Shown here piece by piece: positions 9,354 to 17,530 of a DNA stretch of 64,000 nt (position 1 is the first letter of the stretch; the number at the start of each line of letters is the position of its first letter). The position numbers and the translations under genes were made by a program. Below the pieces are notes generated by a model, which saw only the letters and a program-made list of their open reading frames with translations, ran no database searches and had not been told where the DNA came from. This DNA comes from Candidatus Gastranaerophilales bacterium (GTDB lineage: Bacteria > Cyanobacteriota > Vampirovibrionia > Gastranaerophilales > Gastranaerophilaceae): positions 1-64,000 of the forward strand of contig CAJULX010000005.1 in assembly GCA_910587245.1 (NCBI GenBank), in the 5' to 3' direction.

Positions 9354-9457
9354 TTTATTTCCCTATTTTAAGCCTGTTTTAAAAAATTATAGCAAAATTT
9401 GCCCTGTCTTGTATATAGAACGCACTCAAAATACAACATATTCCTTAGCCCGTAAAC

Positions 9458-10081
9458 TTAATTTTTCGAAGTACAGAGCAGGATTATTGCTAAAATTCCA
9501 ATGATAAAAGCGCTGAGCTTATTTATTTTTATCATAAGTTTTGCATTTTGCATTAAAACTTTATTCAAATATGAAGAAAGAATTGAAACAACACAAAAAA
9601 CGGATGTGCTCAAAATCATAAAAATTATGCCGAGCATAAACATATAAAGCCCTTTATGATGAGCATTTGCAGGGGTAAACTGGGGCAGAAAAGCAAGAAA
9701 GAATAAAATAACTTTCGGATTTAAAAGGTTCATCAAAAGCCCTTTACAGTATCCGTATTTTATATTTTCATTTTTTACCGCCGTGTTTGTTTTATGTGCA
9801 TTTTTATAGGTTTTAAAGGCTAAATACAAAAGATAAAATGCACCGAAGTATTTTAAAATATTAAAAGCCAAATCCGATTTTTGAAAAATCATTGCAGCCC
9901 CGAAAGATGCAAGCGCGGAATAAATAATACAGCCCGTACCAAGCCCGAGCGATACAAAAAGCGCTTCCTTTGCACCTTTTGTGATACCCTGCGTAATGAC
10001 AAAAATAATATCAGGCCCAGGCATAAGCGCCAGAAGGATTACGGATATTATATAAAATAAAATATTGTGTAAATCAGGCAT
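9458..10081 (-). CDS. LysE/RhtB-family amino acid exporter
   Basis: 207-residue membrane protein with about six transmembrane helices. The family signature lies at the N-terminus (MPGPDIIFVITQGITKGAKEALFVSLGLGTG), and NLLNPKVILFFLAFLPQF at ~115-132 is characteristic of LysE-type translocators, which export amino acids or related metabolites by proton exchange. The substrate is unknown. There is no RBS at usual spacing; TATAAT (minus strand, 10089-10094) is seven bases before the ATG, pointing to a leaderless transcript starting inside the end of the upstream gene. Confidence 0.88.
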   Translation of the reverse strand: MPDLHNILFYIISVILLALMPGPDIIFVITQGITKGAKEALFVSLGLGTGCIIYSALASFGAAMIFQKSDLAFNILKYFGAFYLLYLAFKTYKNAHKTNTAVKNENIKYGYCKGLLMNLLNPKVILFFLAFLPQFTPANAHHKGLYMFMLGIIFMILSTSVFCVVSILSSYLNKVLMQNAKLMIKINKLSAFIIGILAIILLCTSKN

Positions 10082-10089
10082 GGAAATTA

Positions 10090-10779
10090 TTATACATTAC
10101 CCTTTGTTTTTTTCACAGTAAAACTATGGCTTTCTTCAATGAGTTCCATAATTTTTTCATCCCGTACGGAATCATCCAGAATAATCGTCATCCAGTATTT
10201 TTTATTCATATGGTAACCGGGGTAAAAATGCTCCTGTTTTATAAGTTTTTCGATATGTTCGGGCGAAAGCTTTATATCTGCAACTTCAACCAATCCTTTT
10301 TTACCTGCTTGAATTTTAGAGCGGTCAACATCAAGAATTGCAAGATACCATTTATTTGTTTCAGGATTTCTGAAAACACCCGAACCCTTAAATTTATCCC
10401 ACAAAAATTCAGGTTTGTTCCCATATTTTTTTATCACCAGATTTGTAATTCTGTTTGATTGAGGAAATATAAAATATTCTCTTGTAAAACAATTATCCCT
10501 TATATCTTTCAAAATATCTTCATAAGCGGCCCTTACATCACAAACAAAGGCGCCCTGATTATTTTCCACCCTTAAGGGCAGGAATTCATCATTATTTTCT
10601 AAATCAAAAACCGTGCCTGAAACTTTACCGCTGTCATCTATCGTAATGCAGGCTTTAAATAAATCGTTTTTAAATGATTTTTCTATTGTAAAAACTTTGC
10701 CCGCTTTTTTAAAACCGTAATTTTCAAATTTATCAAAATCCGGCGAATATCTTTGAAATACATTATCTTCTATACTCAT
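10090..10779 (-). CDS. MmcQ/YjbR-family protein
   Basis: About 229 residues. The C-terminal ~110 match the MmcQ/YjbR fold (CyaY-like DNA-binding; KWYLAILDVDRSKI, YPGYHMNKKYWMTIILDD). The N-terminal ~110 residues are an extra domain also seen in longer members. The ATG at 10812 would add 11 residues, but I prefer 10779: TATAAT (10786-10791, minus strand) lies exactly six bases before it and no RBS precedes either start. It is divergent from the antiporter gene, which has the same -10-to-ATG arrangement. The molecular role of the family is poorly defined. Confidence 0.75.
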   Translation of the reverse strand: MSIEDNVFQRYSPDFDKFENYGFKKAGKVFTIEKSFKNDLFKACITIDDSGKVSGTVFDLENNDEFLPLRVENNQGAFVCDVRAAYEDILKDIRDNCFTREYFIFPQSNRITNLVIKKYGNKPEFLWDKFKGSGVFRNPETNKWYLAILDVDRSKIQAGKKGLVEVADIKLSPEHIEKLIKQEHFYPGYHMNKKYWMTIILDDSVRDEKIMELIEESHSFTVKKTKGNV

Positions 10780-10839
10780 AAATTTATTATACAGCGGTTT
10801 TGAATTAAGCATACAGTTTTTTTATGGTAGTATTTTTTT

Positions 10840-12177
10840 ATGGAATTATTGTTCAATCCTGTTTTAATATCCGTAATTATCCTTTGCTTATTGTGCGTTT
10901 TTAAGGTAAATGTTTTATTTTCCCTAATGATAAGCTCAATTATTGCAGGGTTAATTGCCAAAATGCCGATGGATAAAATAATGGATTTATTTATTTCTGG
11001 GATGGGGCAAAATTCGGAAACCGCGCTGAGTTACATCCTTTTAGGGACACTGGCGGCGGCAATGACGCATACAGGGCTTGCCAAAATAATTGCAATTAAA
11101 ATATCCCGCTTTATTAAAAACAACAAATACCTCTTAATAGGCATCCTTGTTTTAATTTCAATAATGTCGCAAAATTTAATCCCCGTTCATATTGCGTTTA
11201 TTCCGATTTTAATTCCGCCATTACTTCCTTTAATGAATAAATTAAAACTGGACAGAAGAATAATTGCCTGTTCTCTTGCTTTTGGTTTAAAAGCGCCGTA
11301 TATCGCCATTCCTGCGGGTTTCGGGCTTATATTTCAGGGGCTGATTGCAGATAACATGACAGCTAACGGGATGGAAGTTTTAAAACAGGATGTTTGGAAA
11401 TCCAGCTGGATTTTAGGTTTTGCTATGTTTATAGCGCTTCTTGCCGCAATTTTTATAACATACAGAAAACCGAGAGAATACTCAACGGTAAAAATAGGCA
11501 CGGCGGATGATTTTGCACATATTGAAAACTGCGGCGAAAAAACAAATGCCTCCGCAAATTTAAAATTTGAAAAAGAGCATTTTATAACCCTTCTCGGGGC
11601 GGTAATAACTTTAATCGTTCAGCTTTTAAGCGGTTCCTTACCATTGGGGGCATTATGCGGGCTCATTATAATATTCGGACTCCGCGCTGTTTCGCACAAA
11701 AATATGGACTTTTTAATTAATGAAGGTGTGGGCTTAATGGGCTACATCGCTTTTGTAATGCTGGTTTGTGCGGGGTATGCCCTTGTTTTAAAAGAAACAG
11801 GAGGAATTGAAGGCTTGATAAATTCTATACTGCCCTTTGTTCAAAATTCCAAACTGCTTGCGGCAGCTGCAATGCTGTTTATAGGGTTAATTATAACAAT
11901 CGGCATAGGTTCATCCTTCGGGACAATACCGATACTTGCGGTTTTATTTATGCCTTTGTGTATGAAGCTTGGTTTTTCGGTTCCTCAAAGTGTAATTCTT
12001 CTTTGCGCGGCAGCGGCTCTCGGCGATGCAGGCTCACCTGCTTCGGATACAACACTTGGCCCCACGGCAGGTTTAAATGCCGACAACCAGCATAATCATA
12101 TAAAAGATACCTGCATTCCGACATTTATACATTTTAATACGGCACTCATTATCGCGGCACTGATTGCGGTATTGTAG
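10840..12177 (+). CDS. Na+/H+ antiporter family permease (YuiF/NhaC-like)
   Basis: 445 residues and about eleven hydrophobic segments. Sequences such as SQNLIPVHIAFIPILIPPLLP (shortened), KAPYIAIPAGFGLIFQG and GDAGSPASDTTLGPTAG match the ion-transporter superfamily group annotated as Na+/H+ antiporters (YuiF-like, sometimes histidine or other amino acid transporters). The transported ion or solute is therefore uncertain. There is no RBS; an extended -10 (TGGTAGTAT ending 10833) sits six bases before the ATG, so the mRNA is probably leaderless. Confidence 0.75.
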   Translation: MELLFNPVLISVIILCLLCVFKVNVLFSLMISSIIAGLIAKMPMDKIMDLFISGMGQNSETALSYILLGTLAAAMTHTGLAKIIAIKISRFIKNNKYLLIGILVLISIMSQNLIPVHIAFIPILIPPLLPLMNKLKLDRRIIACSLAFGLKAPYIAIPAGFGLIFQGLIADNMTANGMEVLKQDVWKSSWILGFAMFIALLAAIFITYRKPREYSTVKIGTADDFAHIENCGEKTNASANLKFEKEHFITLLGAVITLIVQLLSGSLPLGALCGLIIIFGLRAVSHKNMDFLINEGVGLMGYIAFVMLVCAGYALVLKETGGIEGLINSILPFVQNSKLLAAAAMLFIGLIITIGIGSSFGTIPILAVLFMPLCMKLGFSVPQSVILLCAAAALGDAGSPASDTTLGPTAGLNADNQHNHIKDTCIPTFIHFNTALIIAALIAVL

Positions 12178-12186
12178 GAGAGCACT

Positions 12187-12507
12187 TTATATCACAGAAT
12201 CTAAATAAGCATAAATCTGCTTTAATTTTTCATTGTCATCTTTTACAATTTGAACTTTTGCATTTATTGCTTTTAATAAGTCTTCATTTTTTATAATTTT
12301 ATCAAAATTAAATAGTTCTTTCGAGCTTACATTGAGGGCTTTGGTAAGTTTTTCAAGAGTTTCATAAGATGGAAAACTTTTGCCGGTTTCGATATAGCTC
12401 AAAGAGTTTACATTAATATTACACATTTCTGCAAGTTTTTCTTGAGATATGTTTTGATACTTTCTTAATTGAGCTACTCTTTTTCCGAATTGTTTCTTGG
12501 TATTCAC
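12187..12507 (-). CDS. XRE-family helix-turn-helix regulator (paralogue)
   Basis: 106 residues with an N-terminal HTH (ISQEKLAEMCNINVNSLSYIE) and a C-terminal helical tail (residues ~70-106) that may mediate dimerisation. It is the paralogue of the regulator at 400-717. The start is GTG 12507 with a GAGGGTT RBS. Its upstream region carries the second copy of the shared 20-bp block and a perfect divergent consensus promoter, but there is no intact gene on the other side. This suggests either a small RNA target or a lost partner gene. Confidence 0.83.
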   Translation of the reverse strand: MNTKKQFGKRVAQLRKYQNISQEKLAEMCNINVNSLSYIETGKSFPSYETLEKLTKALNVSSKELFNFDKIIKNEDLLKAINAKVQIVKDDNEKLKQIYAYLDSVI

Positions 12508-12558
12508 GTTTTAACCCTCTTTATATATTCTTTTGTATAAAAGAGATAAAAATAATGA

Positions 12559-12578
12559 AGTTATACCCATTGACACTA
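12559..12578 (+). promoter_or_regulatory. candidate XRE operator, shared block copy 2
   Basis: Matches the block at 746-765 (17 of 20 identical), in the same orientation relative to its divergent XRE gene, and again overlaps a TTGACA -35 element. Confidence 0.5.
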
Positions 12579-12598
12579 TGTGTTTAATTGCATATAAT
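12570..12598 (+). promoter_or_regulatory. consensus sigma-70 promoter without an obvious gene
   Basis: TTGACA (12570-12575), 17-base spacer, TATAAT (12593-12598). Transcription would run into 12605-12780, which has no ORF with a normal start. Confidence 0.7.
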
Positions 12599-12632
12599 AA
12601 AAAAGAATTCAGCTAAAAGAGTGTTTAATTAA

Positions 12633-12764
12633 GCATTTGAGGGCAGAATTTATCAGTCACTTTATTTTAAAAATAATTCCAGACAGCATAAAGACAGGAG
12701 CTTTTGGTTTTATCTTGCACTGCATATTGCAAAAGCTGAAAGTGTTGGTGCTTTAAAAAATTAA
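12633..12764 (+). pseudogene. possible gene remnant or noncoding transcript
   Basis: An open frame of 43 codons with protein-like composition (ending FYLALHIAKAESVGALKN) follows a TAA in the same frame and has no ATG, GTG or TTG start. It lies directly downstream of the consensus promoter at 12570-12598. It may be the 3' relic of a gene once divergent from the XRE regulator, or its coding look may be chance in a small RNA. No homologue is recognised. Confidence 0.25.
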
Positions 12765-12775
12765 AACTTTAAAAG

Positions 12776-12804
12776 CAAAAAAGAGGTTCCTGAAGAACCT
12801 CTTT
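12776..12804 (-). terminator. intrinsic terminator of tRNA-Leu
   Basis: Minus-strand stem AAAGAGGTTC / GAACCTCTTT (12780-12804, six-base loop) followed by Ts. It lies immediately 3' of the tRNA. Confidence 0.8.
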
Positions 12805-12808
12805 ATAG

Positions 12809-12893
12809 TGGTGGGCGCGAAGGGAATCGAACCCCCATGCATTGCTGCGCCAGATCCTAAATCTGGTGCGTCTACCAATTTCGCCACGCGCCC
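12809..12893 (-). tRNA. tRNA-Leu(TAG)
   Basis: Minus-strand cloverleaf beginning GGGCGCGTGGCGAAATTGGT, with anticodon stem CCAGA/TCTGG around the loop TTTAGGA (anticodon TAG), a long variable arm typical of class II tRNAs, the T-loop GGTTCGATTC and an acceptor stem closing GGGCGCG with CGCGCCC. The CCA end is encoded (12809-12811), unlike the tRNA-Arg in this window. It is followed by a terminator. Its 5' end and promoter region are duplicated just upstream (12972-13010). Confidence 0.95.
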
Positions 12894-12919
12894 ATTTATT
12901 ATTCAGTTGTAGTTTTGTT
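12881..12919. repeat. 39-bp direct repeat, copy 1 (tRNA-Leu 5' end plus leader)
   Basis: Covers the first 13 bases of the tRNA-Leu gene and 26 bases upstream of it. It is identical to 12972-13010, 91 bases away. Confidence 0.95.
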
Positions 12920-12971
12920 TTTTGGGCGAAATCGGCATTTATTTTGTTGTTTTCGCTAAGGCTCAAACAAG

Positions 12972-13010
12972 TCGCCACGCGCCCATTTATTATTCAGTTG
13001 TAGTTTTGTT
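12972..13010. repeat. 39-bp direct repeat, copy 2 (truncated tRNA-Leu 5' end)
   Basis: Exact copy of 12881-12919, but after the 13 tRNA bases the sequence diverges. It is a tRNA fragment plus duplicated leader, including an AATAAT -10-like sequence on the minus strand. Confidence 0.95.
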
Positions 13011-13153
13011 AAAATCTAGAATTAATTTACATTAAATATGCGCTATCGTCAAGCAGATATTATTTACAAAGTATTCTTGACATCCTTGTTTGTCTGTTGT
13101 GTAATATATTTACGCCACCTTTTTGATGTAATAACAATTTAAAAGGATTAAAA

Positions 13154-13423
13154 ATGACAATTAATTTAAAAAACAAACAGGAATTAATTAAAAAATTCGG
13201 TAAAAATGACAAAGATTCAGGCTCAATTGAAGTGCAAGTTGCTATGCTTTCACAAAAAATTTCCGAATTAACCGAACATCTTAAAAGCAATGCAAAAGAC
13301 TTTCAGGCAAAAAGAGGTCTTCTAATGATGGTTGGTAAAAGAAAAAGAATGCTTGCATACTTAAAAGACGTAAATCTTGAAAAATACAGAAAATTAATAA
13401 AAGACCTCGGTTTAAGAGGTTAA
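13154..13423 (+). CDS. rpsO: 30S ribosomal protein S15
   Basis: 89 residues of pure S15 sequence (DKDSGSIEVQVAMLSQKI, KDFQAKRGLLMMVGKRKRMLAYLKD), the small-subunit protein that binds the central domain of 16S rRNA and helps form inter-subunit bridge B4. ATG 13154 has an AAAGG-type RBS. It is monocistronic with its own terminator. Bacterial rpsO mRNAs are often autoregulated by S15 binding the leader; I see no clear pseudoknot here, so that is not claimed. Confidence 0.98.
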   Translation: MTINLKNKQELIKKFGKNDKDSGSIEVQVAMLSQKISELTEHLKSNAKDFQAKRGLLMMVGKRKRMLAYLKDVNLEKYRKLIKDLGLRG

Positions 13424-13446
13424 TCACCTGTTTTTGTAAAATTATT

Positions 13447-13484
13447 AAGACACCCTTCTTTAATTTAAGATCGGTGTCTTTTTA
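13447..13484 (+). terminator. intrinsic terminator of rpsO
   Basis: AAGACACC (13447-13454) / GGTGTCTT (13473-13480) stem, then a T run. Confidence 0.85.
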
Positions 13485-13533
13485 AATAGGCATCATAAAG
13501 ATGTCATCAGGCGATTTTATAAGGATTTTATGA

Positions 13534-14601
13534 ATGAGAATTTTAATAATCGGAAACTCAAAAAGTGCTGAAATTTTAACGGACTTCTTCTGTCGAAGCC
13601 CTGAACACCTTGTTTTCACAACAAAAGAATGGTCGTGCGGTAATTATACCGGCATAAATTCAAAAGATGCTGAAGAATTGAAAGAATTTGCACTTGCAAA
13701 TGAAATTAATTTAACAATCACAGCAGACAGATTTTCAGCCGATACGGATTATTTTCCCGCCTTTAGCGAAAATAATCTTGCAATTTTATGTCCCGAATTT
13801 GACGCGCTAAAAATAGCATCATCAAAGGCTTTTAGTAAAAAATTTATTTACAGGAATAAAATTAAAACCCCGAAATTTGCCTTCTTTGAAAAATTAAATC
13901 TGGCGCTTGATTATATAAGAAATGCTCAATATCCGCTTGTAATAAAGCCTGACGAACATTTTGAAACAGAAACGGCATATATAGCGGAAACTTTCGGCGC
14001 CGCAAAACACAGGGTGGAAACGCTTTTTCAAAATGATAATAAAAAAGTTTTAATTGAAGAATATATTCAAGGAAAAGAATATACTTTTTACGCCCTGTCA
14101 GACGGTTTTCGCCCGATATTGATTGACGGCATTTGCAATTTTCAAAATGAATTATCGGTTAAAAAACCCGTAACACCCGAATTAAAAGAAAAAATTTATA
14201 ATGAAATTATTTTTCCCGTGATTTCCGCACTTGCGGCTGACGGCACGGAATACACAGGAATTTTGGGCTTTGATGTGATTATCACCCCCAAAAATGAAGT
14301 GTATTTAATTGAGTGTAATTCATTTTTTAAAGATTTAGACACGGAAATGATTTTGAAAGACACAGGCGAAGACTGGGCAAAACTCTTTATGGATACTATC
14401 ACGGGCACACTTGCGGATGATTTTGAAACTCCGTTTTCATTCAAAAACAGGGGGCGGTATTATGGCGCATTTATGCTTGAAGACGGGCAGGAAATCATCA
14501 CCCAGAGCGCAAAGACCGCAGGAGTTTTATATGAAAAACTTTTGGAAGAAGGGCTCGGTCAAAATATTTTGAATGAGGCAAGAAAACTTTGGGAACAATA
14601 A
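13534..14601 (+). CDS. ATP-grasp enzyme related to phosphoribosylamine-glycine ligase (PurD-like)
   Basis: 355 residues. It has an N-terminal Rossmann-type lobe (MRILIIGNSKSAEILTDFF), a central ATP-grasp core (YPLVIKPDE, VLIEEYIQGKEYTF) and a metal-binding end (GILGFDVIITPKNEVYLIECNSFF). The layout matches GAR synthetase, but it is shorter than usual PurD (~420), lacks the GGREHAL-type glycine loop and has DxxLIECN in place of the usual EFNxRFGDPE. A diverged PurD or a different ATP-grasp ligase are both possible. RBS AAGGA, eight bases before ATG 13534. It overlaps yidD. Confidence 0.65.
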   Translation: MRILIIGNSKSAEILTDFFCRSPEHLVFTTKEWSCGNYTGINSKDAEELKEFALANEINLTITADRFSADTDYFPAFSENNLAILCPEFDALKIASSKAFSKKFIYRNKIKTPKFAFFEKLNLALDYIRNAQYPLVIKPDEHFETETAYIAETFGAAKHRVETLFQNDNKKVLIEEYIQGKEYTFYALSDGFRPILIDGICNFQNELSVKKPVTPELKEKIYNEIIFPVISALAADGTEYTGILGFDVIITPKNEVYLIECNSFFKDLDTEMILKDTGEDWAKLFMDTITGTLADDFETPFSFKNRGRYYGAFMLEDGQEIITQSAKTAGVLYEKLLEEGLGQNILNEARKLWEQ

Positions 14602-14849
14602 AAAACACTCTTAAAGCCTTATTTAGCGCACCTGTTTGGCTTTTAAAATTTATAATTATAAAATTAATAAGCATTTACAGATTTTTTTCAAAATTTACCC
14701 CCTCCGTGTGCAGGTTTCAGCCCACATGCTCAAAATACACAATGGAAGCAATTGAAAAATACGGAATTATCAAGGGCGGATACCTTGGTATAAGGCGCAT
14801 TTTAAGATGTCACCCCGGAAACCCCGGCGGATACGACCCTGTGCCGTAG
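14589..14849 (+). CDS. yidD: membrane protein insertion efficiency factor YidD
   Basis: 86 residues containing the family core YRFFSKFTPSVCRFQPTCS, then KYTMEAIEKYG and GGYLGIRRILRCHPGNPGGYDPVP. YidD assists YidC-dependent insertion of inner-membrane proteins. The N-terminus holds a hydrophobic or amphipathic helix. The likely start is TTG 14589, overlapping the end of the ATP-grasp gene by 13 bases with GAGG upstream. Its usual partners (rnpA, yidC, rpmH) are not adjacent. Confidence 0.92.
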   Translation: MGTIKNTLKALFSAPVWLLKFIIIKLISIYRFFSKFTPSVCRFQPTCSKYTMEAIEKYGIIKGGYLGIRRILRCHPGNPGGYDPVP

Positions 14850-14891
14850 TTACCATTTGTGCTTGTGGCAGCACAGGTGATTAAATATGGC

Positions 14892-14924
14892 AAAAAAACG
14901 GGCGCAAAGGTTACAAATGCGCCC
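14892..14924 (-). terminator. intrinsic terminator of the glycine-rich pilin-like gene
   Basis: GGGCGCA / TGCGCCC stem (14900-14924); on the minus strand it is followed by GTTTTTTT (14892-14899). Confidence 0.75.
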
Positions 14925-14981
14925 TATTGAAAAGTTGTTCATCTAAAATCTGGTACAAACACGCCTTTAGCGATTAGAAAA

Positions 14982-17426
14982 TTATTCCCCCGTTTGATCC
15001 CACCACAAAAATAAATACCCGGGCTGTCCCGCAGAGCCTGTTCCCTGGCTTGGCGAAAGTTTTCCGCTCCAGCCGCCTCCGCCGCCGCCTGCACCGGCTT
15101 TAGCGTAATCACCCGTAATAAGACTTGAATACACAGGAGTTACAAATTCTCCCGCCATTGCACCTGCATTTTCTTTATTTATGCAGTTATTTTTCTCATC
15201 ATCTTTTAAACCCCCGCAGCCTCCGATTGCTCCTGTTCCGGAGTTTCCTCCGCTTCCGCCTGCATTTTTATCCGCATTCAGTTTTAAATTAATTTCATTT
15301 TGCATTTCAGTATTAGCATTTTTATCGTATCCTTCACCGTATGTTATTACAGCAAGCGTACCAAGTTGCAAAATATTGGAATTAACCTTTGCAATACCAC
15401 CCGCAAGCCCGCCTACAGGTTCAGGCGCGGTTTCACTACCCGATATCCCCGCTTTTCCTCCTTCACCTCCCAATACTTTATATTCCTGTGCCTTATCTCC
15501 GCATTTTATAGATGTATAACCGCCATTTGCACCGTTTGCACCACTTCCGTAAGCTCCGCCGCCGCCAACACGAATAGTACATTCAGAATCTGACGAAAAT
15601 GAAAGGTTATTTATAACAGCAAGAGTACCTCCTGAGCCTGCGCCGCCGCCTGCGCCTTCATACTCATTTCTATAGGTAATCTCTGCCGCCCCGCCTGCGC
15701 CATCTCCGCCTTTACCCGTTTTTATACTGCCGCCTGTAATGTAAATTCCGGTGCCGCCTCCGCCGCCTGCCCCCGCATATGTCGTATAAGAAGGCGTATC
15801 ACCACTCCCATCGGCAGATGTTGACAATGCACCGCTTCCCCCGCCTGATGACGTTGATGGAAAATTAGAATCTCCACCCTTGCCGCCGTTTGAAGCTCCT
15901 CCTGTTGTCATCATCCCTGCAACACTTGCGCTGCCGCCTTTTGTACAGTTTATTTCTTTCCAGTTTGTGCCATCTAAAGTTTCTTCACAATAAGAATAAG
16001 AAGGTACGGCATTTCCTGCCTTGCCTGTTTCACCGGAAGCGTCACCCGCATTTCCGCCGTTTCCCTGATAAGCGCATACGCCGTAAATAACCTTATCTGC
16101 GGGGTTTAGAACTTTAACACAGGATTTATAACCTGCCGCTCCGTTTAAAGCTTTGGAATTTTGAGAATCGGCACCATCTCCGCCTTTGCCGCCCCTGCCT
16201 GCCTGAAGAATAATATTCCCGCCGACACCGGCTTGTTTTACGTATTCTGAAATATTAATATCCGAAAGCAGTGATCCGCTTCCTCCACCTGAACCTGAGA
16301 ATGAAGCATATGCTGCACTTAAAACACAGCGCACAGAATAAGGAAACTGTTGATAATTTGTCCTTGTATAGCTGCCTGTACTTCCGTTTGTTATATAGCA
16401 ATTAGAATCGCCGATTCCGATTGCCGAAGCATTTGCACCCCAAACTTTATACGGACATCCTTTATAATTACCGTTCAAGGTTTCCGAACTATGCGTGCAT
16501 TGCGATACTATAGTATTACTGTGCATGCTGCAAAGCATTAAATCAGTTACAACTCCATCCCATTTTTCTAATTCGGCAGGCAAAGGCAGTCTCCAATTGT
16601 CACCTGTAGAAGATGCAAGATTTGCACAGGCATTAACTGCGGCATTATAAGTACATATCCATCTGTTACAACCTGAATAAGTATAAAAAATTGTTGTATT
16701 ATTTACTGATTTTGACGTACAGGCAACCTGGTTGGCACTTGAAGGTACATGTGTATAACTGTTATAACAGCCTGATGAAGCTTTTTGGTTAAATTTTGTA
16801 ACACAAAGATTATTTACTTTATCAAATACGGCAAAATTTGCACCCGTATTATTTGTTGTGTCTTTTTTGCCGTTACCATAGGCTCTACAATTATTTACAG
16901 AAGGTATAAGGTGGGTTTTTACCGCACCGCCTCCGCCGCCTCCGCCGCCGCCAACCAGACGGCTAATTTTAATATCTTTCATATATTTTGTAATTGGAAT
17001 TTTCTTCTCATCATAATCTTTCGTATTTCTTGTTTCACCGGTTGTATAATGTGTTTCGGTTTTTAAAGATGTAACAGTTGAAGCTGTGGCCCCTGCACCA
17101 CCTCCGCCGCCTGATGCCATAACAAGATTAATCGCATATACACCCTGAGGCACCTTGAAGTCAGTAAATTCACAGACATTATTTTCACCCTCCGCTTTTG
17201 TGCAATCATTAGAATAATTATAAAGACGCCAGCCTTTGCCTTGCGCAATATTACCGACATTAAAAGATAGGGTATCATTCATTTTTCTTGTCATAACAGG
17301 AGCAAGGGCTGCCATTAAAAGCGAGGCGACAAGAAGCGCCATAAGCATTTCCACCAATGAAAATGCAGGAGTAATTTTCCATGCTTTCAGAATTGCCCGA
17401 ACGGGTGAGTGTAAAATATTTTTCAT
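14982..17426 (-). CDS. giant glycine-rich protein with type IV prepilin N-terminus
   Basis: 814 residues. The N-terminus has a prepilin-like leader ending A|FSLVE (residues 21-26) followed by a ~20-residue hydrophobic helix (MLMALLVASLLMAALAPV), the signature processed by prepilin peptidase. Ordinary pilins are 130-200 residues; this one continues into long Gly/Ala/Ser-rich tracts (GGGGGAGA, GGKGGDGA and similar). Embedded at ~265-370 is a cysteine-rich domain with NWRLPLPAELEKW and YSVRCVLSA, resembling the Fib_succ_major/DUF1566 fold (a C-type-lectin relative). I infer a surface pseudopilin or adhesin. It is not part of a visible pilus operon and has its own terminator. Confidence 0.7.
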   Translation of the reverse strand: MKNILHSPVRAILKAWKITPAFSLVEMLMALLVASLLMAALAPVMTRKMNDTLSFNVGNIAQGKGWRLYNYSNDCTKAEGENNVCEFTDFKVPQGVYAINLVMASGGGGGAGATASTVTSLKTETHYTTGETRNTKDYDEKKIPITKYMKDIKISRLVGGGGGGGGGAVKTHLIPSVNNCRAYGNGKKDTTNNTGANFAVFDKVNNLCVTKFNQKASSGCYNSYTHVPSSANQVACTSKSVNNTTIFYTYSGCNRWICTYNAAVNACANLASSTGDNWRLPLPAELEKWDGVVTDLMLCSMHSNTIVSQCTHSSETLNGNYKGCPYKVWGANASAIGIGDSNCYITNGSTGSYTRTNYQQFPYSVRCVLSAAYASFSGSGGGSGSLLSDINISEYVKQAGVGGNIILQAGRGGKGGDGADSQNSKALNGAAGYKSCVKVLNPADKVIYGVCAYQGNGGNAGDASGETGKAGNAVPSYSYCEETLDGTNWKEINCTKGGSASVAGMMTTGGASNGGKGGDSNFPSTSSGGGSGALSTSADGSGDTPSYTTYAGAGGGGGTGIYITGGSIKTGKGGDGAGGAAEITYRNEYEGAGGGAGSGGTLAVINNLSFSSDSECTIRVGGGGAYGSGANGANGGYTSIKCGDKAQEYKVLGGEGGKAGISGSETAPEPVGGLAGGIAKVNSNILQLGTLAVITYGEGYDKNANTEMQNEINLKLNADKNAGGSGGNSGTGAIGGCGGLKDDEKNNCINKENAGAMAGEFVTPVYSSLITGDYAKAGAGGGGGGWSGKLSPSQGTGSAGQPGYLFLWWDQTGE

Positions 17427-17530
17427 AGGTTATCCTTAATTATTGTAATACTTTTATATTATATGTCTACTATAAGATAACAATATTATTCATATTTGTC
17501 AAACAGGGAATATAAAATTACGATTTTATT

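Noticed and set aside
12769..12978. 69-residue minus-strand ORF ending ARGEIGRRTRFRIWRSN
   Set aside because: It is a translation of the tRNA-Leu gene, a familiar spurious ORF.
15000..17000. Diversity-generating retroelement acting on the lectin-like domain of the pilin protein
   Set aside because: No reverse transcriptase gene or template repeat was seen in the window.
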